DNA of 64,000 nucleotides from PALSA-350 sp963794165 (GTDB taxonomy: Bacteria; Acidobacteriota; Terriglobia; Terriglobales; Acidobacteriaceae), in NCBI GenBank assembly GCA_963794165.1, contig CAWCCT010000011.1, positions 124,001 through 188,000 on the forward strand, in the 5' to 3' direction. The position numbers were made by a program, and so were the translations under genes. Positions 24,142 to 33,055 of the stretch are shown one piece after another. The notes beneath the pieces are model-generated. The model had not been told where the DNA came from. It made no database searches and was given only the letters and a program-made list of their open reading frames with translations. The stretch's first letter is position 1. The number at the start of each line of letters is the position of its first letter.

Positions 24142-25953
24142 TCATTCGATTTCTACGGATACCACCTGCATGCCACTCAGCATGGCCTCGACGGGGATCG
24201 AAGTTACCGGAACCACCGATTCGCCGTTGAGTGAGATACCGCGGTTGGTCCGCAGCGGCTCCAGGACGTTGGCCATAGAAATGGGAATGGAAGCCAGGGT
24301 TCGGCCATCCACCACCGCCTGCGCGTTCGGCAGCAAGAGGGTTACGTAGAGGCGGTCATCCTGATGGGCCGCGTTCATCTGGTGAATGATACTGCTCAAT
24401 TCCAGGGGGCCTTCGTTGGAGGAAGAAGCGGTGGTGAGCCGGTCGAGGGTGCCTCCATCACTGAGCAGGATGCGCAAGGGTCCAGGATTCAACGTCAGAG
24501 GAAGAGGAATGGGAATGCGCACGTTTCTTGTTTCTCCGCGAAATGGGCGCAGCGTTGCCTCCACTATCACGGTGTCGCCTGGATGGGCCGCGGGTTGCGA
24601 TGCCTGCGCTCGCTCCAGCTGAATGCTCCGCCTGCCCGGCAGGGAGTCGATATCCAGGTCGATGCGCTCGATATTGCGCACCCGGGCTGAATTGCCGTAG
24701 ACGGTCTGAAAACGCTGGCCCACTGTGAGCGCTGCCCGCAGCGCGGAGGGCAGCTGCTCGGTAGGCGCGATCAAAGAATCCAGATGCAGCAGCGGATAGC
24801 CATCGATCGCAACTGTACCGCGCAGCTCGTAGGTGAGCTCCTCGCTGTAGCTGTTGGTTTCGAGCAGAGATTCGTAAAGCGAGACCATGACCGCGCCGGG
24901 GGTGATATCAGGATTGTCGATCACCTCCATATGGAGGGTGCGATCGCGCAAGCCGCCGTGGGTGTGGATGACTACCGGGATCATGCGGGCAGGCTCACCC
25001 GGCACCCCTCGTATGGCGGAGGAGCGATCTTCGGTAAAGGCGCCGATGGTTTGCGTGGTGTTGACAATCTTGAAGGAGTTCAGCGGTGAGGCAAGCGTAG
25101 CCACCACGTCCGCTTTGGTCATGGGTATGGAAACATCGCCATAGCGGGTTATGGGATGCCCGCATGCCAGCACCTGGTGGGGATCAACGTAGGTGACGGT
25201 ACAGGTGGCGGCGATTTCAAGATCGCCACGGACCAGCAGGGCGCTCACTGCCGATCCTGGCAGGAGAGGAGAAGAGGAATCCATATGCCCGTCGGCGGAG
25301 GAGCTGCCGCCAATCCCGGCAACCGGGGTAAGTCCCATTACGGAAACGTGCTCTTGAAAAAATTTGACCGCTTCGGGGCTAAAACCGGAGAGCAGCAGCG
25401 GAGTTTCAATGGGATGGATGTCAGTCACATCGGCTACCGCGGTGGGAGCGGACGAGGCGGCAGCGGACTGGCTTGCGTTGCCAGGCATCCACATGGCTGT
25501 ATTGATGGCTGGCTTGGGCGTGCCGTTCACCGCGAGCATTTCAGCAATGGGTGTGATTCCGGCGATTGGTTCTTTGCTGAATTGGCCGATTCTGTAGGAC
25601 AACGCGCCCAGTAACTTGCCGTCTATGTAAACGGGGCTGCCACTCATCCCGGCGACCACTCCGGTGTACTCTGGTTTGGAGCCGTGGAGGCGCGCCAGGA
25701 TCATATCCTGATCGGGACCGAGGACATTTTTGAGCACCCCGAGTATCTCCACGTCCATGGCTTCGGGCTGCGTGCCTTCAAAGACGGTGTACGCCACGCC
25801 ATGGAGGCCGCGGTGGACTTCGGACAAGGGATAGATTCCGGCCGTGGCAGACGGAGGAGGAGCCGCCGGGCTAACCTGGGCGCCCAGGCTACCCGCAACG
25901 ACAAAAACTGCGGTTAAAACCGAAAGTCGGGTTGATATACGGCTTGTAGACAC
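24142..25953 (-). CDS. SpoIVB peptidase S55 domain-containing protein
   Basis: A 603-residue secreted protein with a signal peptide (VLTAVFVVAGSLGAQ). Near the N-terminus are HRGLHGVAYTVFEG and the S55 serine peptidase signature GMSGSPVYIDGKLLGALSY (about residues 102-120), followed by ITPIAEML. SpoIVB cleaves a signalling partner during Bacillus sporulation; in acidobacteria such proteins are widespread and their target is not known. The C-terminal half has two beta-rich repeats of unknown role. The GTG start at 25951-25953 overlaps a 19 bp palindrome. It is divergent from the VWFA gene. Confidence 0.85.
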   Translation of the reverse strand: MSTSRISTRLSVLTAVFVVAGSLGAQVSPAAPPPSATAGIYPLSEVHRGLHGVAYTVFEGTQPEAMDVEILGVLKNVLGPDQDMILARLHGSKPEYTGVVAGMSGSPVYIDGKLLGALSYRIGQFSKEPIAGITPIAEMLAVNGTPKPAINTAMWMPGNASQSAAASSAPTAVADVTDIHPIETPLLLSGFSPEAVKFFQEHVSVMGLTPVAGIGGSSSADGHMDSSSPLLPGSAVSALLVRGDLEIAATCTVTYVDPHQVLACGHPITRYGDVSIPMTKADVVATLASPLNSFKIVNTTQTIGAFTEDRSSAIRGVPGEPARMIPVVIHTHGGLRDRTLHMEVIDNPDITPGAVMVSLYESLLETNSYSEELTYELRGTVAIDGYPLLHLDSLIAPTEQLPSALRAALTVGQRFQTVYGNSARVRNIERIDLDIDSLPGRRSIQLERAQASQPAAHPGDTVIVEATLRPFRGETRNVRIPIPLPLTLNPGPLRILLSDGGTLDRLTTASSSNEGPLELSSIIHQMNAAHQDDRLYVTLLLPNAQAVVDGRTLASIPISMANVLEPLRTNRGISLNGESVVPVTSIPVEAMLSGMQVVSVEIE

Positions 25954-25970
25954 GTCTACAGATTAGACGT
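25952..25970. promoter_or_regulatory. Palindrome between divergent S55 peptidase and VWFA genes
   Basis: ACGTCTAcagatTAGACGT, perfect 7 bp arms around a 5 nt spacer, overlapping the peptidase start codon and about 68 bases before the VWFA start. A further AACGTC half-site follows at 25974. It could be an operator acting on both genes. Confidence 0.4.
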
Positions 25971-26037
25971 TCCAAACGTCCGAGCATAGTGGCTGCATCG
26001 CCGCAACCATCTATTTTGTTGCTAACGAGGTAATTAG

Positions 26038-27219
26038 ATGAAGTTACGCTGCCGAAAGCTTTCCGTTGCCTCCCTGGCGCTGGTGCTGGGTGCTGCAACA
26101 TGGGTCATCTCGGTTCAGGGCCAGTCTTCGCAGAATCCGCCGGCTACGAATCCCCCGCAGCAGCCGGACCAGTCGGCACCCGATTCCGGCGGTCCGGCCG
26201 GCGACAATGGGGCCATTGCCATTCCCAAGAAGGCAGAGAAGCCGGATGTGCCTCCTCCCCCACCTGAGCCGAAGGTCAAGAACCCCGCGGGCTTGACCAA
26301 CTTCTCGCTGCGCGTGGATGTTCCCGAGGTCACCCTGAATGTGGGTGTTGTCTTGCAGAAAACGCATGAATTCGTGCCCAATTTGCAGCCGGCAAACTTC
26401 AGGGTTTACGAGGATGGTGTGCCGCAAAAGGTGGTCGGGTTCCAGCGCACCAGGGCGCCTATCACGGCAGTGCTGCTGTGCGAGTTTGCATCGACCAATT
26501 GGCTCTTCGTGCGCGACATGCGGGAGGCCGCATACGCCTTTGCCCAGCAGTTGCAGCCGGACGACTATATCGCGGTCGTAACCTACGACCTTCGCACCCA
26601 GATCCTGACCGACTTTACCCAGGACAAAAGACAGGTCTACCAGTCGTTGAACGCGTTGACGATCCCCGGCTTCAGCGAAACGGATATGTTCGACGCGGTT
26701 TACTCGACACTCGACCGGCTGAGCCGCATCGAGGGGCGCAAGTATGTGGTGCTGATTGCATCCGGGTACGACTCTTTCAGCAAGATCAACCTGGATAAAG
26801 TGCTGGCTAAGATCAAAGCGACGCCCAATGTGACCATTTTCAGCATTGGGACCGGGCAGTTCGCCAGGATCACCGGCAATGCCCGTACCGGCATGTTCGG
26901 CCCTAAGGAGATCGACTACCTGCAGGCGGATAACCAGATGTCGACGTTTGCGCGCATGACCGGCGGCATGTCGTTTTTTCCTCGTTTCCAGGGGGAGATG
27001 CCGGATATTTTCCACTCCATCAATGACTCCATTCGCAACCAGTACGTTCTTACGTACACGCCGACCAACGCCAAGCAGGACGGCAGCTACCGGAAGATCA
27101 GAGTGGAGTTGGTGGACAACGAAGGCCAACCGCTGAAGATGCAGGATGAAAAGCACCATCCGATGAAGTACGACATCATCGCGCGCGATGGGTATAAGGC
27201 CAAACAGCAGGTGGATTAG
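26038..27219 (+). CDS. VWFA-related secreted protein
   Basis: A 393-residue protein with a signal peptide (LSVASLALVLGAATWVISVQGQ), a proline-rich linker (about residues 30-85) and a von Willebrand A-like fold. Family landmarks are LRVDVPEVTLNVGVVLQ, NLQPANFRVYEDGVPQKVVGF, YVVLIASGYDSFSKINLDKVL and RNQYVLTYTPTN, all standard in the acidobacterial VWFA-related family. The metal-site loop normally reading D-x-S-x-S is CEFASTN here, so metal binding is doubtful. GAGG lies eight bases before ATG 26038. Such proteins are thought to mediate extracytoplasmic protein contacts; the partner is unknown. Confidence 0.9.
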   Translation: MKLRCRKLSVASLALVLGAATWVISVQGQSSQNPPATNPPQQPDQSAPDSGGPAGDNGAIAIPKKAEKPDVPPPPPEPKVKNPAGLTNFSLRVDVPEVTLNVGVVLQKTHEFVPNLQPANFRVYEDGVPQKVVGFQRTRAPITAVLLCEFASTNWLFVRDMREAAYAFAQQLQPDDYIAVVTYDLRTQILTDFTQDKRQVYQSLNALTIPGFSETDMFDAVYSTLDRLSRIEGRKYVVLIASGYDSFSKINLDKVLAKIKATPNVTIFSIGTGQFARITGNARTGMFGPKEIDYLQADNQMSTFARMTGGMSFFPRFQGEMPDIFHSINDSIRNQYVLTYTPTNAKQDGSYRKIRVELVDNEGQPLKMQDEKHHPMKYDIIARDGYKAKQQVD

Positions 27220-27324
27220 GGGAAAGCGGCTGAGGTTGAAGAGGCTGCGCGTTAAGCGAATTATGCGAATTAAGGCCTGGCGACAGTGGCCCCCGGCGGC
27301 TGAAACCGAAGCCGCGACGGCTGT

Positions 27325-27418
27325 GAAAGCCACCAGGGCTAAAGCCCGGAAATTTATGTACCAGGGTTTCCGCGGGTTTGAAAACCCGCTTCCCCGGACT
27401 GAAAGTCCGGGGCTGGCA
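27325..27418. repeat. Dispersed hairpin element (GCGGGTTTGAAAACCCGC type), copy 1
   Basis: It starts AGGGCTAAAGCCCGGAAATT, then has the hairpin GCGGGTTTGAAAACCCGC, then a second hairpin CCCCGGACTGAAAGTCCGGGG and ends CTGGCAC. Copies are at 42301-42400 and 45115-45207. It sits in the 344 bp gap between the VWFA and DHA2 genes, in which nothing else was recognised. Confidence 0.8.
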
Positions 27419-27563
27419 CCTCAGCTCCGCAGCCTGTGAAGCCCTTCCTTCCATCGATTTCCATCGGCTCGGACTTGTTCGGATTGGTACGTCAGGAGCC
27501 GCGATCGGCTAAACCTTCGTACAATCTGGAGAACACCTCCCAGCCCGGGTCCCTGGATACTCG

Positions 27564-29189
27564 TTGGTCACAGCGACACTACCGCCGCAGCAAAAGCCGG
27601 TGCACCACTCCTCCGTGGAAGGCTGGCACCCGAAACACAATCCGTGGCTGATTGCGCTTACCGTTACCCTGGCAACATTCATGGAAGTGCTGGACACCTC
27701 CATCGCCAATGTTGCCCTGCCTCATATGGCAGGGACACTGGGCGCCAGCCAGGAAGAAGCCACCTGGGTGCTGACCAGCTACCTGGTGTCGAGCGCGATC
27801 GTTTTGCCTATCTCCGGCTGGCTCTCTACCCGCTTCGGACGCAAGCGCTTTTACATGACTTGCGTGGCCCTGTTTACCGCCTGTTCCCTACTATGCGGCC
27901 TGGCGCCTACGCTGCCGCTGCTGATCCTGGCCCGCATCCTGCAAGGACTGGGCGGAGGAGGATTAGCCCCCAGCGAACAGGCGATCCTGGCAGATACTTT
28001 TCCGGTGGAACAGAGGGGACAAGCATTCGCCGTCTATGGCATGGCGGTTGTCGCCGCACCCGCCATCGGACCGACACTGGGTGGGTGGATCACCGACAAC
28101 TTCAACTGGCATTGGATCTTCTTTATCAATTTGCCCATTGGGATCATTTCCCTGCTGCTCAGTAACCGGATGGTGGAAGATCCTCCTTACCTGGTCAAAG
28201 AAAGGGCCAGAGCCAGACCCATCGACAGAATGGGGTTAGGCCTGGTTGCGGTCGGCGTCGGCTGCCTGGAGTTCGTTCTCGATAAGGGCCAGGAAAAAGA
28301 CTGGTTCGGCGATCGCAATATCACCCTGACGTTCATGCTGGCCTTGGTCACGCTGGCAATCTTCGTCTGGTGGGAGTGGAGACACCCGGACCCGATCGTC
28401 GACTTGAAGCTGCTGAAGAACCGCAACTTCGGGACCGCCGTCGGATTCCAATTCATCCTCGGCTCCGTGCTTTTCAGTACCACTGTCCTCATTCCCCAAT
28501 TCCTCCAGGGACTGATGGGGTATACCGCAGAACGCGCCGGGATGGCGCTTTCCGCAGGGGCAGTAGTGTTGATGGTGATGATGCCGGTGGCGGGAAAGCT
28601 GGTGTCGCGCATGGACGCCCGGCTCATGGTGTCCATTGGGTTTCTGGCGACGGCGCTGGGCCTCTACAACATGACCCGGCTGGACTTGAACGTCAGCTTT
28701 GGACACATCGTGTTGTGGCGCGTGTTCCAGGTGCTCGGGTTGTCGTTCATCTTTATCCCCATCAGCACCTTGAATTACGTTGGCGTGCCCGCGGGCAAAA
28801 ACAACCAGATTTCCAGCTTCTCCAATTTCGCCCGCAACTTTGGGGGCAGCATGGGCACCGCGCTCCTGACTACCTTTCTCGTACGCACGCAACAGACCCA
28901 CCAGTCCTCGCTGGCAGCCAACTTCATCCCCGGCAGCATCGCGTATGAGAACTTTCTCGCCCAAACCAGGAACGCTTTGATGACCGCGGGCCAGTCAGCC
29001 GCGCAGGCTAAAGCCGCAGCCACTGGATACGCTTATCAGATGCTGCTGCGGCAGTCGTCCATGCTGAGCTATCAAAATGCGTTTTGGGTTCTCAGCGTGG
29101 TTGCGGCCCTGCTCGTGCCCTGGCCTTTCATCATGCGCCGCCCACCCAAGCGCAAAAAGCCGCCCCCCGAGGAGGCGATGGGACACTAG
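27564..29189 (+). CDS. DHA2 family MFS drug exporter (EmrB/QacA type)
   Basis: A 541-residue inner-membrane antiporter with about 14 hydrophobic segments. Motif D1 appears as TFMEVLDTSIANVALPHMAG, motif A as GWLSTRFGRKRFY, and motif C as VVAAPAIGPTLGGWITDNFNWHWIFFINLP. These define the proton-driven DHA2 multidrug exporters. No EmrA-like adaptor or TolC gene is adjacent. The start is a TTG at 27564; no ATG near the family start is in frame. The C-terminus is rich in Lys and Pro (RRPPKRKKPPPEE). It converges on the next gene with an 7 bp gap. Confidence 0.92.
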   Translation: MVTATLPPQQKPVHHSSVEGWHPKHNPWLIALTVTLATFMEVLDTSIANVALPHMAGTLGASQEEATWVLTSYLVSSAIVLPISGWLSTRFGRKRFYMTCVALFTACSLLCGLAPTLPLLILARILQGLGGGGLAPSEQAILADTFPVEQRGQAFAVYGMAVVAAPAIGPTLGGWITDNFNWHWIFFINLPIGIISLLLSNRMVEDPPYLVKERARARPIDRMGLGLVAVGVGCLEFVLDKGQEKDWFGDRNITLTFMLALVTLAIFVWWEWRHPDPIVDLKLLKNRNFGTAVGFQFILGSVLFSTTVLIPQFLQGLMGYTAERAGMALSAGAVVLMVMMPVAGKLVSRMDARLMVSIGFLATALGLYNMTRLDLNVSFGHIVLWRVFQVLGLSFIFIPISTLNYVGVPAGKNNQISSFSNFARNFGGSMGTALLTTFLVRTQQTHQSSLAANFIPGSIAYENFLAQTRNALMTAGQSAAQAKAAATGYAYQMLLRQSSMLSYQNAFWVLSVVAALLVPWPFIMRRPPKRKKPPPEEAMGH

Positions 29190-29196
29190 AGCGACC

Positions 29197-29838
29197 TCAG
29201 TCGCCTTCGCCGATGTAGGGCCCCTGGCGATGGAAGCGCGGATCGGTAAGTTGCTGCAACATGAAGTCGGCCACGTCAGCCCGATTGATGCGCAGCGCGC
29301 CGGGCGGTAGCGCGTCGGGAAGCACACGATACTTGCCGGTGAATGGCCCATCCATGAGCCGGGGCGCGCGCACGATGGTGTAGTCCACATCGCTGGCTGC
29401 GATCAGGCGTTCCTGGGCGGCCTGATCGATAAAGGGATGCTTCAGCGCTGTCTTCTTGGCTGTCCACAATGCCAGGGTGGTCAGGGCGTTCTGATACTTG
29501 CCGTAATCCTTGTGGGCTCCTGCCGCACCCAGCACGATGAGCCGGTTCACATACTCCTGGCGCATACCCTCAAGGATGTGGGGTATGGCCCTGGCGAGGA
29601 TTTCTTCCCTTTTTCGGGTACGTGCGCCGAGCGCAGAAAGAACAGCACGGTGGCCGCGGACAGCGTCCACCACTGCCCCGAAATCAAATACATCTCCTTG
29701 GATCACGCGCAGGTGGGGGTCTTGGGGGAGCCCTTCGGGGGTGCGCACGAACGCAGTGACCGAATGCCCCTTAGCCAGCGCCTGCGTAACGATCAGCTTG
29801 CCAGTACCGCCGGTGGCGCCGAAGACTATGATCTTCAT
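29197..29838 (-). CDS. NAD(P)-binding protein, NmrA-like atypical SDR
   Basis: A 213-residue cytoplasmic Rossmann protein. The nucleotide motif is IIVFGATGGTGKLIVTQALAKGH, followed by VTAFVRTPEGL, VIQGDVFDF and VDYTIVRAPRLMDGP. The classical Tyr-x-x-x-Lys catalytic pair of SDR enzymes is not clear, matching atypical SDRs that often serve as redox sensors or reductases such as biliverdin reductase B and YwnB. The substrate is unknown. Confidence 0.85.
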   Translation of the reverse strand: MKIIVFGATGGTGKLIVTQALAKGHSVTAFVRTPEGLPQDPHLRVIQGDVFDFGAVVDAVRGHRAVLSALGARTRKREEILARAIPHILEGMRQEYVNRLIVLGAAGAHKDYGKYQNALTTLALWTAKKTALKHPFIDQAAQERLIAASDVDYTIVRAPRLMDGPFTGKYRVLPDALPPGALRINRADVADFMLQQLTDPRFHRQGPYIGEGD

Positions 29839-29941
29839 TTGAGCCCAGTTGTTTCCTTCCCACTAGTTGCAACCACCACCTTATACAAGGCACAACCCTT
29901 CTGCAACGGAGACATCTGAGTGAAGGAGAGGGTACGTTTAC

Positions 29942-30397
29942 ATGTCAGAAGACCTGAAAAAGACCGAAGATACACTGCGCGACCTGATAGAAACCCTGCG
30001 TGATGGGCACCAGGGGTTCATTGAGCTCGAAAAGAATCTGAAAGACCCGGAAGCACGCAAGCTATTTCGCGAAGAAACGCTGGTGCGCGCGGGGTTTGCT
30101 GCGGAACTGGAAAACGAACTGCACCACTTTGGGGTTAAGGATGTAAAGGTGGGTAGTTCCACAGCGGGGAAGGTACATCGCGCCTGGGGCGAGTTGAAGG
30201 CCCGGTTAGGCGGGGGTGACCACGCGTTGCTGGCTACGGCCGAAAAAGGTGAGGATGAGGCGAAGCATGCTTATGAAGAGGCGCTCGCCAGTGAGGATTT
30301 TCCTTTGCCTTTGCGGGAGGTGCTGCTGCGGCAGCAGAGACATATCCTGATGGCGCATGACCGGGTGAAAGCGCTTCGGGATCGTCTGGCAGCGTAG
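29942..30397 (+). CDS. PA2169 family (DUF2383) four-helix-bundle protein
   Basis: A 151-residue, highly charged, all-helical cytoplasmic protein. The pattern LRDLIETLRDGHQGFIELEKNLKDPEARKLF, AAELENELHHFGV and AGKVHRAWGELKARLGGGD followed by LATAEKGEDEAKHAYEEAL matches the DUF2383/PA2169 family, which has a ferritin-like four-helix fold. The function is unknown; stress association is suggested for relatives. A GGAGAGGG ribosome binding site precedes the ATG. Confidence 0.85.
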   Translation: MSEDLKKTEDTLRDLIETLRDGHQGFIELEKNLKDPEARKLFREETLVRAGFAAELENELHHFGVKDVKVGSSTAGKVHRAWGELKARLGGGDHALLATAEKGEDEAKHAYEEALASEDFPLPLREVLLRQQRHILMAHDRVKALRDRLAA

Positions 30398-30452
30398 ATA
30401 TTACCGCCGAGTTCTGAACTTAGAAGGAGTTTGGCCGACGGAGCAGTGGTAT

Positions 30453-30595
30453 CCCACATCTCGCGAAAAACGAGCGAGATGCCCCGAATTTCCTGCGCGC
30501 TGCCCAGGACAGGTTCGCGTGTGCGCCTTTCTTTAAGGAAAGGCGCATGAGGGGCGTCGAACCCACTAAGGTTCACAGGAATTCGGGGATGTGGG
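30453..30595. repeat. Dispersed palindromic element interrupted by an insertion
   Basis: Left arm CCCACATCTCGC at 30453-30464, loop GAAAAACGA, then GCGAGATG at 30474-30481. The right arm resumes as ATGTGGGGCACCC at 30589 after a 107 bp insert. The uninterrupted version is at 499-531. Confidence 0.85.
30482..30588. mobile_element. 107 bp MITE-like insertion with terminal inverted repeats
   Basis: The ends are CCCCGAATTTCCTG (30482-30495) and CAGGAATTCGGGG (30576-30588), inverted repeats with one base missing. The flanks duplicate ATG (30479-30481 and 30589-30591), or GATG if the last G is counted outside. The interior holds a strong hairpin GCGCCTTTC / GAAAGGCGC at about 30522-30545 nested between GGTTCG and CGAACC. 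It has no coding capacity, so it would need a transposase supplied from elsewhere. The empty target site seen at 499-531 makes an insertion event very likely. Confidence 0.75.
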
Positions 30596-30625
30596 GCACC
30601 CGTGCGTCTGCTAGGGGGCGAGGCT

Positions 30626-31363
30626 TTAGCGGAGAAGTCCGTCGGCAGCGAGTTTGCAGAGCAAGAAGGCTGCCACCCCTCCGAAAAAAACCAGTGCCAT
30701 GCGGATGCCGGGCTCGCGGTTTACCTCCGGGACGAGGTCGGTCGCTGTCACGTAGATGGCCACGCCAGCAGCGATGGGCAGGCCTGCCCGTACCCATCCT
30801 GGAAAAAAGTTAATCACTAATACGCCAGCCAACGTCGCGGCGGCCACGATCACGGCGGAGGTAAGCGCCGCGCTTCTGCTGTGTCCGCTGGCCAGCATAA
30901 CTGAGGCGACGGTGAAGCCTTCCGGCAGTTTGTGCAGCAGGATGGCTACGAAGATGATCCAGCCTAGCCAGGTGGAGAGTACGAAGCCGGAGGCAATGGC
31001 TACTCCGTCGAAGAGGGAATGTGCCGCTAGGCCGGCTACGACGGAATTGCTGGTGTAGACAGAAAGAAATTCATCGTCACAGTTCTCTTCACCGAAATGA
31101 AAGTGCGGGGTGATGGTGTGCTCAAGCAGGTGAATGAGGCAGTAGCCACCCAATACAAGCACTGGTGTCCAGCGGAAAGAAAGACGAAAGCTTTCGGGGA
31201 TCATCTCCAGCAAGGCCGCGGCAAGCATGAAGCCCGCGCCCAGGGCTACGAAGTATCGCAGGTAACGTTTTTCCCAGTGGGTGCGGACCAGGATCAGGGC
31301 GCCTAAAACATCTGCCAACGCAGCCACCAAGCCCAGTACCAGCGAGAGTGCAAAATTGGACAT
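30626..31363 (-). CDS. ZIP family metal transporter
   Basis: A 245-residue inner-membrane protein with about eight hydrophobic segments. Metal-binding helices carry HSLFDGVAIASGF and HKLPEGFTVAS, the paired motifs of ZIP transporters for zinc and other divalent metals. A histidine-bearing loop (HTITPHFHFGEENCDDE) lies before helix four. It begins 2 bp after the ychF stop codon, so the two are co-transcribed. Confidence 0.9.
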   Translation of the reverse strand: MSNFALSLVLGLVAALADVLGALILVRTHWEKRYLRYFVALGAGFMLAAALLEMIPESFRLSFRWTPVLVLGGYCLIHLLEHTITPHFHFGEENCDDEFLSVYTSNSVVAGLAAHSLFDGVAIASGFVLSTWLGWIIFVAILLHKLPEGFTVASVMLASGHSRSAALTSAVIVAAATLAGVLVINFFPGWVRAGLPIAAGVAIYVTATDLVPEVNREPGIRMALVFFGGVAAFLLCKLAADGLLR

Positions 31364-31365
31364 CG

Positions 31366-32451
31366 CTAGCCGCTATGCCGAATGTGCATGACATCCCCAT
31401 CCTCAACCCGGTACTCCTTGCCTTCGAGCCGCAGGGTTCCCTGGGATCGCGCTGCGGCTTCGGAACCCGCGCTCAGCAGCGTGTCCCAGTGGATGGTTTC
31501 GGCGCGGATGAAGTGCTTTTCCAGATCCGAGTGGATGGCGCCGGCGGCCTCCTGGGCGCGTGAATTGACCGGGATGGTCCAAGCGCGGCACTCGTCTTCG
31601 CCTACGGTGAAGAAGGCCACCAGGCCGAGGAGTTCATAGCTCTTGCGGATAAGACGGCGCAGCCCGCTCTCGACCAATCCGTAGGAGGATAGAAATTCGG
31701 CCGCTTCCTCATCGCTCATCTCCGCGAGCTCGGCCTCGACTTTGCCGCAAATGGCAGTAGCGCCCGCGTTGGGCCGCGAGGCGACCTCTTCCAGCTTGTA
31801 GCGCGCGACCGCGGTTTCGAGATCGGCGCCCAAGGTGGGGCTTTCGGCGATGTTCAACACAAACAGCATCGGTTTCTGAGAAAGGAACATGAACCCGCGA
31901 ATCAGTTTCTTTTCTTCCGCGGACATCTCCATCTCGCGCAGCGGTTTCTCCTGCTCCAGCTGCTGCTTGCAACGCAAAAGCAGAGCATGCTCTTTTTCGA
32001 GGTCAGGCGTCCGCATTTTCTTCAGATCTTTTTCCAGGCGCTCGAGGCGTTTCTCCACCTGGGTCAGGTCGGAGAAGATGAGATCGAAGTCAACATTCTT
32101 GATATCGCGCAACGGGTCGATGCCGCCCACCCGGGGGATGGAGTCATCTTCAAACGCGCACAGCACGTGGATCAAGGCATCATTGTCGCGCAGGTGGGTA
32201 AGAAAAGCGGTCTCTTTGAGCGCTTCCTGGCCGACAGCAGCGACGTCGGCATACTCGACGGTGGCATAGACAATTCTCTTGGGGTTGTACAGGGCGGCGA
32301 GCTTATCGAGACGATCGTCGGGAACCTTGGCCACGCCGAGATGCGCCTCGCGCGGATTGGAGTAGGCGGGTGTTTCCACCTTGGCCCGGGTCAGGATTTT
32401 AAACAGGGATGTCTTGCCAACTTGAGGCAGACCGATAATGCCAGTTTTCAT
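31366..32451 (-). CDS. ychF: Redox-regulated ATPase YchF
   Basis: A 361-residue Obg-family P-loop protein. The G1 loop reads GLPQVGKTSLF and the base-specificity motif is N-I-A-E, the form that gives YchF its preference for ATP over GTP. A coiled-coil region (about residues 125-180) and a C-terminal TGS domain (FFTVGEDECRAWTIPVNSRAQEAAGAIHSDLEKHFIRAE) complete the fold. YchF/OLA1 binds the ribosome and affects oxidative-stress responses. It is in line with DUF4149 and htpX upstream and a ZIP transporter downstream. Confidence 0.95.
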   Translation of the reverse strand: MKTGIIGLPQVGKTSLFKILTRAKVETPAYSNPREAHLGVAKVPDDRLDKLAALYNPKRIVYATVEYADVAAVGQEALKETAFLTHLRDNDALIHVLCAFEDDSIPRVGGIDPLRDIKNVDFDLIFSDLTQVEKRLERLEKDLKKMRTPDLEKEHALLLRCKQQLEQEKPLREMEMSAEEKKLIRGFMFLSQKPMLFVLNIAESPTLGADLETAVARYKLEEVASRPNAGATAICGKVEAELAEMSDEEAAEFLSSYGLVESGLRRLIRKSYELLGLVAFFTVGEDECRAWTIPVNSRAQEAAGAIHSDLEKHFIRAETIHWDTLLSAGSEAAARSQGTLRLEGKEYRVEDGDVMHIRHSG

Positions 32452-32536
32452 GGGACTCGCCGTCCAGGGAAACGGCGCTTACGCGCCAGAGATTTTTTGC
32501 GTTCCGTTCTGCGGCGCAATAGAGCAAGTATATCGC

Positions 32537-33052
32537 TTAAGCCTGTTCTGACCTTGACCAATGGGCGGTGGCGGCCAACGCGCCTAAACCGCACAACAGG
32601 ACGAGGCCCTCAACGTGCGTCGATGTCCGGTGCAGACGATCGAAAATCTGGCGGCCGGGATTGTCGGCCGGCACCGCGTTTACGTTGCCACCGATGGAGG
32701 CGCGCGCCGTGTCCATGCGCGGGATTATGGAAAACTGCGAGTAGGCGGTGAGCAGCATCATCACCAGCACCAGCACGCACTGGGGAATGATGTTGCGGTA
32801 ATGGGCTCGTGCCAGAAACATGACGACCAGAAAAACCAGCCCGCAGAGCAAGCCCATCCAGTGCAGACCTACGAGCGAACCGCCGACTACCAGACCGGCG
32901 GCATGCAGACCCTGGTTGCCAAAGAGGGGGGGAAGTTGGCTGAACGCAACGGGGGCGAGAACGGCGCCAAAAAATACCAAGGCGCCCAGCCAGGCGCCGA
33001 GCGCAAGGTAAACCAGCGAGTGAAAGAGGGTTCGCATAAGGAGGCGAATCAT
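32537..33052 (-). CDS. DUF4149 domain-containing membrane protein
   Basis: A 171-residue protein with four hydrophobic segments. The motif YSQFSIIPRMDTARA and the N-terminal ALGAWLGALVFFGAVLAPVAF are typical of the DUF4149 family (fold also seen in copper-resistance D-like domains). The function is unknown. It starts 3 bp after the htpX stop codon, so it is probably translated from the same messenger. Confidence 0.85.
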   Translation of the reverse strand: MIRLLMRTLFHSLVYLALGAWLGALVFFGAVLAPVAFSQLPPLFGNQGLHAAGLVVGGSLVGLHWMGLLCGLVFLVVMFLARAHYRNIIPQCVLVLVMMLLTAYSQFSIIPRMDTARASIGGNVNAVPADNPGRQIFDRLHRTSTHVEGLVLLCGLGALAATAHWSRSEQA

Positions 33053-33055
33053 GTG

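Noticed and set aside
26044..27333. Open frame of 429 codons antisense to the VWFA gene
   Set aside because: High GC third positions leave antisense frames open; the plus-strand product has a signal peptide, a ribosome site and clear family similarity.
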